Shown here piece by piece: positions 1 to 7,054 of a DNA stretch of 9,155 nt. Every line of letters starts with the position of its first letter. The first letter of the stretch is position 1. Both the position numbers and the translations under genes were made by a program. The notes below the pieces were generated by a model. That model made no database searches, had not been told where the DNA came from, and saw only the letters and a list, made by a program, of their open reading frames with translations. Source of the DNA: JALYUA01 sp040004225 (lineage in GTDB: Bacteria; Acidobacteriota; Thermoanaerobaculia; UBA5066; Gp7-AA6). The DNA lies in NCBI GenBank assembly GCA_040004225.1, contig JBDUBI010000130.1:1-9155 (forward strand), given 5' to 3'.

Positions 1-1201
1 GCGCGGCGGAGTCGAGGACCGCGAGCTCCTCCCGCCCCTCGCTGTCCGTACCGGCGAGCTCCGACGAGTCCGGGGCTTCTCTTCCGTCGAAAAGCCGCTG
101 CTGGCGCGCCAGCTCCTCTGAGAGCGGTTCGTAAATCTCCCGGCGGCCCCGTTCGTCCGCGTAATCCCAGAGGCCGTTCGCACAGTGGCGGTCGTCCTCC
201 CAGCCCGGATGGTTGACGATCGGATACAGGCAGATGCCCTGGAGCGGGGCTCCCAGACGGATCGCGGCGCGCGTCTCCCTCCCGATGTAGCGGAGCCACT
301 CCGGCCGAGCGTCCCCCTCGATACCGGTCTCCGCGAGGAAGAGGGGCCGCTGATACCGAAGCCACACCTCACGCATCATGTATCGAAGCGGCAGATGCTG
401 AGGGTGGGACGGGACCAACACGTCCCCGTTGTGGATCCACTGATTCTGGACGTAGTAGTTCATCCCGAGGATGTCGAGCGCGTCTTCGCTCCCGCCGAGG
501 TCCGGCCGATGGCGGCCGGCAATCATGTCCCACGCCTGGAACTGAGACTGCCGGTAGTTCTCGGCGACCAGCCGGTCCTGCGGCCGCGTCGAGTGGGCGA
601 TGATGTCGATGACCGGCTCGGGCTGGACCAGCCGCGCTCGCGGAACGACCGCGCGGATCTCCGCCGTGGCCGAGAGGACGGCGCGGACGAACTGCGCTTT
701 CAGCTCGTCGCCGCGCCCGTGGGCGAACGGATTGAAAAACGCCGCGTCTCCTCCGGCATAGGAGAGAAATGAGATCTCGTTGACGGGAGCGATGAAGAGC
801 GTCTGGTCCGTCTCCCCCGCCGCGAGCCGCGTGAACGCGCGGGCGAATTTCCGGAATCGCTCGATGAAAGCGGGCGCGAACACGTCGACGCCGTCCGGAA
901 ATCCGAAGTGGAGCAGGTCCCAGATGACGGTGGTCTCCGTTTCTCGCGCCGCCCGCAGCATCGAAGCCGCGCGGTCCCAGTCGTAGAATCCCCCGCCCCG
1001 GTCCACCCGGTACCAGGGGACGCCGTCTCGCGCTCCCGCGATCCCGACGGCATGGAGCGCTTCGTAGTCCTGGCGGGCGAACCGTTCGTGGCCCGTCGAA
1101 TGCAGGAGATCCAGCCGCTGCCGATCCCGCCCCCTCAAGTGGGTCGAGCACTCGAAGCCGCCGAGAAAAAAGCTTCCGAACAGAGGGGGCGGTGTGCTCA
1201 C
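1..1201 (-). CDS. Clan GH-A glycoside hydrolase (GH1-like beta-glycosidase), 3' end beyond window
   Basis: About 400 codons are present and the frame runs off the left edge without a stop. The product looks like a retaining TIM-barrel glycosidase related to GH1-type beta-glucosidases. An FLGGFECSTH segment near residues 12-21 resembles the first barrel strand of such enzymes. GVPWYRV (60-66) and WDLLHFGFPDG (94-104) follow. APVNEIS (138-144) places the probable acid/base at Glu142, LGMNYY (245-250) resembles the GH1 G-x-N-Y-Y strand, and FLAETGIEG (288-296) gives the probable nucleophile Glu291. No signal peptide is visible, so it is probably cytoplasmic. The GTG start at 1201 lies 11 codons before FLGGFE; no ATG or GTG is seen in the short in-frame stretch just upstream that I read, and no clear Shine-Dalgarno is present. 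It lies 25 bp behind the M20 peptidase stop and is probably cotranscribed. The residues after about 355 are polar and acidic and look like a tail or linker. The glycosidase call is strong; exact family and substrate are unknown. Confidence 0.82.
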   Translation of the reverse strand, partial: MSTPPPLFGSFFLGGFECSTHLRGRDRQRLDLLHSTGHERFARQDYEALHAVGIAGARDGVPWYRVDRGGGFYDWDRAASMLRAARETETTVIWDLLHFGFPDGVDVFAPAFIERFRKFARAFTRLAAGETDQTLFIAPVNEISFLSYAGGDAAFFNPFAHGRGDELKAQFVRAVLSATAEIRAVVPRARLVQPEPVIDIIAHSTRPQDRLVAENYRQSQFQAWDMIAGRHRPDLGGSEDALDILGMNYYVQNQWIHNGDVLVPSHPQHLPLRYMMREVWLRYQRPLFLAETGIEGDARPEWLRYIGRETRAAIRLGAPLQGICLYPIVNHPGWEDDRHCANGLWDYADERGRREIYEPLSEELARQQRLFDGREAPDSSELAGTDSEGREELAVLDSAA

Positions 1202-1226
1202 CGCGAAGAGGGGCCGCGTCCCCGTC

Positions 1227-2783
1227 TCACCACTCCATCCGGGCCAGGATTCCGGCGTAGATCTCGATTCCATCCCAGAGATTCTGCAGGCGCAGGTTCT
1301 CGTTGGAAGCGTGCTGGTTGTTGTCGTGGTTGGCGATGGGAACCCCGACGGCCGGAGTGCCGAGCTTTTCGCCGAAAATGTACATCGGGATGCTTCCTCC
1401 CAGCATCGGAAGCGCAACAACCGGGCCGCCCGCCGCCTCTCCGACGACCCGCACCAGCGCGCGCGACGCCGGCAGATCCATAGGCGTGCGGGAGGCGGGA
1501 TACCCGTTGCCCCAAACGACCTTCGCGATTCGCGCATTTCTCTTCCGTGCGTCCGCGTCCGGATCTGCCCGGACGATCGTGAAACCCCTCGCCCGGATGT
1601 GGTTCTCGACGGCGGCCCGGGCGGTCTCCGGGGTCAGATCGGGAACGAGCCGGAAGTCGATCGCCACGGTCGCCTCGGTCGGAATCGAGTTGGTCGAGCG
1701 AGCGCCCGTCTCGCCGCCCGAAATTCCGTGGACATTCAAGGCGGGCCGCTGGATCGCCGCGAGGAGGGATTCCCCTCCCCCTTCGGGTTGGCCGATCCCG
1801 AGCTCCTCCCTCAACGCGGCGTCGACGTCCGGAGCGGCGGCGAGGGCTCGCCGCTCGATCTCGCCCAGGGGCCGGACGGCGTCCGAGAACCCGGGGATCG
1901 TGATCCTGCCGTTTGTATCCCGCATGCTCGCGATCAGGCTCGCCAGCTGAGCGGTCGGGTTGGGCGCCCAGTTGCCGTAGTGCCCGCTGTGGAGCCGCCG
2001 CGTCGCACCGTACAGCGTGATTGCGACATCCGTGACCCCGCGCGCGCCGAAGTAGACCTGCATCCGCCGCGACTGGTGCACGGGGCCGTCGAAGAGGATC
2101 CAGAGGTCGGCCTTCAGTTTCTCCCCGTACCGATCCAGGATCTCCGCGAGATGTGGGGAGCCCGCTTCCTCTTCCCCCTCGAAGAAGAACTTCAGATTCA
2201 CGGCGAGGGGGACGCCCGCGGCGCGGAGAGCGTCGAGAGCGGTGACGAGCCCGACGACGGGGGCCTTGTCGTCGCTGGCCGAGCGGCCGTAGAGCCGCCA
2301 TTCCGGCGGGATCGGGGCCCGCAGGCCGTCGAGGCTCACCTCGCGTCCCCCGGATTCGAGCGCCGCATCGCGCAGCACCGGGCTCCAGGGGTCCCCCTTC
2401 CACTCGGCGGGCACCACGGGCTGCCCGTCGTAGTGCGCATATAGGACGAGAGTGCGGCGCGCACCGGGCGTTGAAAGCTCTCCGTATACGACCGGAGGAG
2501 CGCCGGGAACCCGGAGGAGCTCGGCGCGGATTCCGCGCTTTTCGAGAAGCGACGCGACCGCCGCCGCGCTTTTCTCGATGTTCTCCGTGTCGGAGGCGAC
2601 GTTCGGCCGCGAGAGCAACCCCGCGAGCTCCCGCACGATCTCGACCTCGTGCGCGGCCCGGTAGGCGCGGACCCGGGCGGTCAGCGCAGGGCCGGTGAGC
2701 GTCGAAGCCTCCGCGGCTTCCACGCGGTGCGGCCCGGAAGCGAGGAGGAGCGCGAGCAGAACACCAGCGGCCTCGCGCCTCAC
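1227..2783 (-). CDS. Exported M20 family metallopeptidase (carnosinase/CNDP-type dipeptidase)
   Basis: This 518-aa protein has a Sec signal peptide: basic start, hydrophobic core GVLLALLLAS, and a V-E-A / V-E-A-A cleavage site near residues 23-24. There is no lipobox, so a soluble periplasmic or secreted enzyme is expected. The M20 di-zinc motifs occur in order: AHYDGQP (H117, D119), YGRSASDDK (bridging D171), EGEEEAGS (general base E205, zinc ligand E206), FDGP (D232), LHSG (H265, between lid and catalytic domain) and QHASNENL (last zinc ligand H491). All expected residues are present. Length and motif spacing fit the carnosinase/CNDP branch, which cleaves dipeptides and some acylated amino acids. 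The GTG start at 2783 overlaps the stop of the membrane protease gene as GTGA, indicating translational coupling, with GGAG just upstream as ribosome site. The frame stays open far upstream, but that region codes for the membrane protease in another frame. Confidence 0.93.
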   Translation of the reverse strand: MRREAAGVLLALLLASGPHRVEAAEASTLTGPALTARVRAYRAAHEVEIVRELAGLLSRPNVASDTENIEKSAAAVASLLEKRGIRAELLRVPGAPPVVYGELSTPGARRTLVLYAHYDGQPVVPAEWKGDPWSPVLRDAALESGGREVSLDGLRAPIPPEWRLYGRSASDDKAPVVGLVTALDALRAAGVPLAVNLKFFFEGEEEAGSPHLAEILDRYGEKLKADLWILFDGPVHQSRRMQVYFGARGVTDVAITLYGATRRLHSGHYGNWAPNPTAQLASLIASMRDTNGRITIPGFSDAVRPLGEIERRALAAAPDVDAALREELGIGQPEGGGESLLAAIQRPALNVHGISGGETGARSTNSIPTEATVAIDFRLVPDLTPETARAAVENHIRARGFTIVRADPDADARKRNARIAKVVWGNGYPASRTPMDLPASRALVRVVGEAAGGPVVALPMLGGSIPMYIFGEKLGTPAVGVPIANHDNNQHASNENLRLQNLWDGIEIYAGILARMEW

Positions 2784-5700
2784 GAGGCGCTCTCCGGGGC
2801 CACAGGCGCCGGGGCGGGATCGAGCGACGGCTCCCGCGCGCCAGTCCCGATGAGCGCGACCGCGACCGCGGCGAGGAGCAGGAGGCCGGCGGCGCCGGCA
2901 ATCCGGTCCGGCGCGGCCGGCTGAGAGAGAAGGCGGATGGCCGCGGGCCCGCCGAACGCGGCCGCGCCGAAGAGGACCCAGGCCGCGACGTGGTCTCTCA
3001 GGAGGACGAACGCGCAGACCGCCATCCACGCGAGAAGCGCGAGCGACCCCGCGAGCTCGCCCGCGAGCTCCAGCGTCGAATGGGGCGAGGAGGGAAGGAG
3101 GGCCAAGAGGGCCCCGGCGGCGAGCGCGATCCGCGTGGACCTGCGGCGAAGAAAAGCCTCGCGGGACCCGAGAGCCACAGCCGAGGCGGCCGACGCCGTG
3201 CCAAACGTCGCGAAAGCGGCCGCCGAGAGGACCGCGATCGCGGGGAGAGCGAGGTCGAGCGATCCCGGGAGAGAGGGGTCCGGACGGAACAGGTCCGGAA
3301 AAGACCTCGCCGCGATCGAGGACCATCGCGACAGGCCGGCCAGCCCCGCGACCGCGATCGCCGTTCGAAGCAAGGCGTCTCCGATGCCTCCCTGCCGCCG
3401 CAGCGCGCGGCGCCACCCCGGGCGCGCGGAAGCGAAGAGGACGTAGGCGATGGCCGCTCCGCAGGGGATCAGCAGCCAGACGATGACGAGTGACAGCGTG
3501 GCCGAGAAGCGAAACGTCGACAGCGGAATCTCCGTGCGGTACTGCCGCAGCAGGCCCGGGACCCGATTCGCCAGGGCCGCCGCCGCGAGGAGGGCGACCG
3601 GGACGAGGGGGCGGAGCAGTCCTCTCCACCGAACCTCGGGCCGCCTGACGGCGCGCAGAAAGAGAACGATCGCGAACCCCAGAAAGGAACCGAGCGCGAC
3701 GACTCGCAATCCGACCAGGAGCCAGTCGAGGGCGGTCCGGCGCCGCTCCGCCTCGAGATACGACTCGGGAATGTGGATCGTGGAATAGAAGGCGGAAAGG
3801 CGGCTGCCCTCGAAGATCGCCGTCAGGCGGGGCGCCGCGTCTCCGATCTTCGCGCCGCGCGACTCGAGAGTCACGGTGGTATCCACACGCTTCGGACGCG
3901 CGCGCGTTCCGACTTCGAGCACCCGGTACTCGGCCCCGGGATACCCCAGAGCGGCAGCGGTCCCGAGGCTGCGCTCGCGGGCCCGGGCTTCTCCGGGAGG
4001 AGGGCCGCCGGGTGCCGCCTCTTCCCGCGGATTCAGGTATCCGATGACGCGCGCGCGCCGCGGATCGACGAAGACTTTCCACTCCTCCTTGCGCCCCGGC
4101 TCCAGAAATCTGGTCACCCAGAAGTTCACCGGCAGAGCGGCGGACCCCAGCTTTTCGAACGCGGCGGTCCCGCCCTTCGCGACGACGTAGCGCGCCGCGG
4201 AATCGGAAAAGCCGGGCATGCGCCCCGACTCCACCGGCTCCTCGCCCCGCGCATCGGAGTCGAGCGCGAATCCCGTTCCTCCATAGGTCACGGAGCGGTA
4301 CCGGCCGAGGTCGACGCCGTTCGCTTTCAGAAAGGCGCGGCCGATCGACTCCGCGCGAGCGCGCCCGACCTCGTCGCGCCCGATCCGTCCGCCGCGCGCC
4401 GGGACGAGCCAGCCGGCGAGAAGCACGGCCGCCGCGAGTCCGGCGGCCGTCAACGCGCGCCGGGACACGCGGCGGACCGGCGCCGAAGGCTCCGCGCTAA
4501 TCGCCCGGGGAGCGGGAGCGGGAGCGCTGCCGAGATCCGCATTCGTCACGCCCTCCTCCGGCGCAAAGCCGCCGTGCTTCCAGGCGAGAAGGATGGAAGC
4601 GGCGAGCGGGACGAGGAGGATCCCGGCGGCGACGGCGCCCGAGATCACGTAGTAGCTGTTATGAGACCGGAGCATGACGAGCGCCGTGTAAAGCGCGTCC
4701 ACCGTGAAGTGCCACACCAGGAGCGGCAGGACTCCGTACCGAAGCATCACGAGACCGATCACCACACCCGCGACACCCACTTCGACGCCGCGGATGTAAA
4801 AGGGCTGGTTGGGATACGCCGCGTGGCCGAATCCCCATATAAACGCCGGCACCACGACGGCCAGGAAACGCCCCGCCCCGAGCCCGTCGAGGAACGAGAT
4901 CGAGAACATGCGGCTGATTCCCTCCTCCGAGACCGCCGGGAAGAAGCCGACCAAGAGGACCGTCGCCCAGGGGAACGCGGTGCTCAACATGTCGCTGTAC
5001 GGCACGTCCGCGGGCGACCACGCGCCAAATCGCGCGGCGACGACGTAAAAGACGGCCTGATAGGCGAAAAAGAACGCGACGAGCGCGTAGCCTGAGAGAA
5101 CCCCCCGGAAAAACCGTTTCGAGCGCAGGCCCCGGAACGAAAAGATCCCCGAGAGCGACAGCTGCCCCGGGAATCGCTGGCGATACGGAGGCTCCGCGGC
5201 CGCGATCACGCACGCGATTCCGGCGCCCGCCGCGAGCGCGCCCAGGATCCCCAGGACCAGATGGTTCGTGAGGTGGCTCGAAAGGGGGCTTGCCGTGTCG
5301 TACTCGTAGAGGGTCAGCGGCAGGTTGTTCAGGGTCGAGAGGAGCGCCAGGACGAACCCGGCCAGGCCGAATCCGCCGACGACACCCCACCGCACGTCCT
5401 TGCGCGATATGCGGGTTAAGAGAACTCCGGCCATGGCGAGGACCGTCAGGAGCAGACCGAACGTGGCCGCCTGCCCCGCTGCCTCGTTCTTCGAACGCAG
5501 CGTTCGGTAATCGCGCTGCCACGCCTCCGGGACGTGGACAAACTCGTCGAACGCGACGACCTCGCCGCCCGCCACGATCGTGCGATATCGGACGCTCGCG
5601 TCTTTCATCCGGAAGCCCGGCCGCTCGTCGACGAACGTCCAGTCGGTCCGCTTCGGACGTTCCGTCGGAAAGGATTCGATCGGGGTCAGGGCCGTCGGAT

Positions 5701-6184
5701 CGAGGCCCCGCTGCGAGAGAAACGCGGCGGCGAGCGCGCGCGCCCGCTCGCGCGGGAGGCGCTCCCCCGGCGCATCCTCCCGCCGGACGGAATCCCACGA
5801 AACGAGATTGCCGAGGGGTGTGATGGAAACCCGTTCTTCCTCCTTGACGGCCGAGCGGAACCAGCGCATGTCCCACCGCCAGATCTTCGCGTCCCTTCCG
5901 TAGAGGCGCGACGCGCGATCGAGTCCGAGCTCGCGCTCGAGGTACACCTTCGGCTCCTCATCGAGTCCGAATCGGCCGGCAAAACGCGTTCCGGCCGTCG
6001 GGCGGCCGCGCTCCTTCAGGAACCTCTCCGCCTGCTGCCGCGCCTCCGTCCGCGGAACACGAAACTCGATGGCCGCCTCGGGGAAAGCCCGGCGGAAAAG
6101 AGCGGAGGTGATGGCGGCCCCGGCGATCGAGATCGCGAGGCAGGCGACGACGAAGCGCCAGTCGCGGCGGTCGAGCTTTTCCAT
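2780..6184 (-). CDS. Giant duplicated CPBP (Rce1/CAAX-type) intramembrane metalloprotease
   Basis: The protein has 1134 aa, about four times a simple CPBP protein. Half A: membrane anchor at about 10-33, a soluble and presumably extracytoplasmic region 38-238, then about nine membrane segments to about 535. These carry the CPBP motifs EEGISR (E420, E421, R425), WGFGH (H454) and HFTVD (H492, D496), which in this family form the glutamate/histidine metal active site. Half B repeats the plan: anchor 575-596, soluble region 600-818, membrane segments to about 1112. It shares clear similarity with A, for example RPKR-D-T, a D-A/R-Y/R-L strand, H-x-PE, and PLS followed by a hydrophobic helix (300-332 versus 887-922), but it lacks E-E-x-x-x-R and the histidines. 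The ATG at 6184 is chosen because the anchor helix follows directly and GGGGA lies 7 nt upstream; it is 13 bp after the SDR stop. Substrates are unknown. CPBP members include CAAX prenyl proteases and bacteriocin self-immunity or processing proteins; none of those roles is indicated here. Confidence 0.9.
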   Translation of the reverse strand: MEKLDRRDWRFVVACLAISIAGAAITSALFRRAFPEAAIEFRVPRTEARQQAERFLKERGRPTAGTRFAGRFGLDEEPKVYLERELGLDRASRLYGRDAKIWRWDMRWFRSAVKEEERVSITPLGNLVSWDSVRREDAPGERLPRERARALAAAFLSQRGLDPTALTPIESFPTERPKRTDWTFVDERPGFRMKDASVRYRTIVAGGEVVAFDEFVHVPEAWQRDYRTLRSKNEAAGQAATFGLLLTVLAMAGVLLTRISRKDVRWGVVGGFGLAGFVLALLSTLNNLPLTLYEYDTASPLSSHLTNHLVLGILGALAAGAGIACVIAAAEPPYRQRFPGQLSLSGIFSFRGLRSKRFFRGVLSGYALVAFFFAYQAVFYVVAARFGAWSPADVPYSDMLSTAFPWATVLLVGFFPAVSEEGISRMFSISFLDGLGAGRFLAVVVPAFIWGFGHAAYPNQPFYIRGVEVGVAGVVIGLVMLRYGVLPLLVWHFTVDALYTALVMLRSHNSYYVISGAVAAGILLVPLAASILLAWKHGGFAPEEGVTNADLGSAPAPAPRAISAEPSAPVRRVSRRALTAAGLAAAVLLAGWLVPARGGRIGRDEVGRARAESIGRAFLKANGVDLGRYRSVTYGGTGFALDSDARGEEPVESGRMPGFSDSAARYVVAKGGTAAFEKLGSAALPVNFWVTRFLEPGRKEEWKVFVDPRRARVIGYLNPREEAAPGGPPPGEARARERSLGTAAALGYPGAEYRVLEVGTRARPKRVDTTVTLESRGAKIGDAAPRLTAIFEGSRLSAFYSTIHIPESYLEAERRRTALDWLLVGLRVVALGSFLGFAIVLFLRAVRRPEVRWRGLLRPLVPVALLAAAALANRVPGLLRQYRTEIPLSTFRFSATLSLVIVWLLIPCGAAIAYVLFASARPGWRRALRRQGGIGDALLRTAIAVAGLAGLSRWSSIAARSFPDLFRPDPSLPGSLDLALPAIAVLSAAAFATFGTASAASAVALGSREAFLRRRSTRIALAAGALLALLPSSPHSTLELAGELAGSLALLAWMAVCAFVLLRDHVAAWVLFGAAAFGGPAAIRLLSQPAAPDRIAGAAGLLLLAAVAVALIGTGAREPSLDPAPAPVAPESAS

Positions 6185-6197
6185 CAGGTGGTCCCCG

Positions 6198-6968
6198 TCA
6201 GCCGACGAGCACGCTCCCGCCGTTGACGTTGACGACCTCTCCCTGCAGGTGCCTCGCCAGGTCCGACACCAGGAAGAGGACGGCGCCCGCAACGTCCTTC
6301 GGCGACGCGATGCGGCCGATGGGAATCGAGCTCTCGATCTCGGCGCGGCGCGCCGGGTCGTTCAGAGCTGCCGACGTCATTTCGGTGTCCACCCAGCCCG
6401 GCGCCACGCAGTTGATCCGGATCCCCGCCGGACCGAGCTCCGCCGCCAGGGACTTTGTGTACGAGATCAGGGCGCCCTTGCTGGCGGCGTACGCGGAGTG
6501 GCCGGCCTCTCCGCGCTGCGCGGCGGTCGAGGAGACGAAAACGATCGCGCCGCCCGTCCGGGCGAGGTGCGGAATGGCGGCGTCCGTCACGAGAAAGCAC
6601 CCGCGGACATTGACGGCGAGCGCGCGGTCCCAGACCTCGAGGTCGCCGTGCCCCGCTTGGTCCGCCTCCCAGATCCCGGCGTTGTTGACGACGATGTCGA
6701 GGCGCTCCCAGGCGGCGACGACGTCGCGCACGAGCTGCCGAGCCTCGCCGGGATCGGCGACGTCGCCCGCGAGCGCCATCGCCTCCCCGCCGGCCTGGCG
6801 AAGCTCCCGGACGAGCCCGTTGGCGGCGCTCTCATCGGACCGGTACCCGACCGCGACGCGGGCGCCCGCGAGACAGAGCTGCTCGGCAATCGCGCGGCCG
6901 ATTCCGCGGGAACCGCCCGTCACGAGAGCCGTTCGGGGCGCGAGATCGAGAGTGAAGCGTTCGGCCAA
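6198..6968 (-). CDS. FabG-like short-chain dehydrogenase/reductase (SDR)
   Basis: This classical SDR of 256 aa has a Rossmann fold. The cofactor loop is TGGSRGIG (17-24), NNAG lies at 95-98, and the catalytic tetrad is N120 (LAVNVRG), S147 (VSS), Y160 and K164 (YAASK). PGWVDTEM (190-197) is the usual post-catalytic loop, and the C-terminal NVNGGSVLVG resembles FabG-type enzymes. Basic and polar residues after the glycine loop (YRSDES, 42-47) suggest NADPH, as in 3-oxoacyl-ACP reductases, but the substrate cannot be fixed: 3-oxoacyl-ACP, a sugar or another secondary alcohol are all possible. The TTG start at 6968 fits the family N-terminus (about 10 residues before the first strand); no in-frame ATG or GTG lies between it and the preceding gene, and no clear Shine-Dalgarno is seen. 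It lies 86 bp after holA and 13 bp before the membrane protease, so it may be the first gene of the downstream operon. Confidence 0.9.
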   Translation of the reverse strand: MAERFTLDLAPRTALVTGGSRGIGRAIAEQLCLAGARVAVGYRSDESAANGLVRELRQAGGEAMALAGDVADPGEARQLVRDVVAAWERLDIVVNNAGIWEADQAGHGDLEVWDRALAVNVRGCFLVTDAAIPHLARTGGAIVFVSSTAAQRGEAGHSAYAASKGALISYTKSLAAELGPAGIRINCVAPGWVDTEMTSAALNDPARRAEIESSIPIGRIASPKDVAGAVLFLVSDLARHLQGEVVNVNGGSVLVG

Positions 6969-7015
6969 GTTGGTGCGTATCTTAGTGGAGAGACGGGGTC
7001 GAGCGGCCGGGCCCC

Positions 7016-7034
7016 GGGAGCGATGCCGGCTCCC
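7016..7034. terminator. Small hairpin between holA and the SDR gene
   Basis: Perfect 6-bp arms gggagc (7016-7021) and gctccc (7029-7034) surround a 7-nt loop, 21 bp after the holA stop. No T-run follows in the direction of transcription, so termination is uncertain; it may only be a weak or Rho-assisted site separating holA from the downstream genes. Confidence 0.25.
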
Positions 7035-7054
7035 CGATCCGCGCGATGGCCCGG

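Noticed and set aside
369..1151. Minus-strand frame of 260 codons in the glycosidase region
   Set aside because: Its translation is low-complexity Arg/Gly/Ala/Pro. Another frame of the same strand gives a coherent GH-A enzyme with catalytic motifs.
1205..1222. GGGG...CCCC pairing in the gap before the glycosidase start as a regulatory hairpin
   Set aside because: The stem is only 4 bp and such pairings are common at this base composition.
1194..2444. Long plus-strand open frame of 416 codons, and similar ones at 3773-5095 and 7046-7966
   Set aside because: They lie antisense to well-supported genes, are rich in Arg/Gly/Asp/Pro, show no recognisable domain, and are expected in high-GC DNA.
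2784..4082. Open reading frame continuing upstream of the M20 peptidase, as if an ~430-residue N-terminal extension existed
   Set aside because: The extension is Arg/Pro/Gly-rich and lies over the membrane protease gene in another frame. The GTG at 2783 with a signal peptide directly after it explains the true start.
6979..6984. TAAGAT as a -10 box for a leaderless SDR transcript starting just before TTG
   Set aside because: No -35-like hexamer is found 15-19 bp upstream; a lone hexamer with two mismatches is weak evidence.
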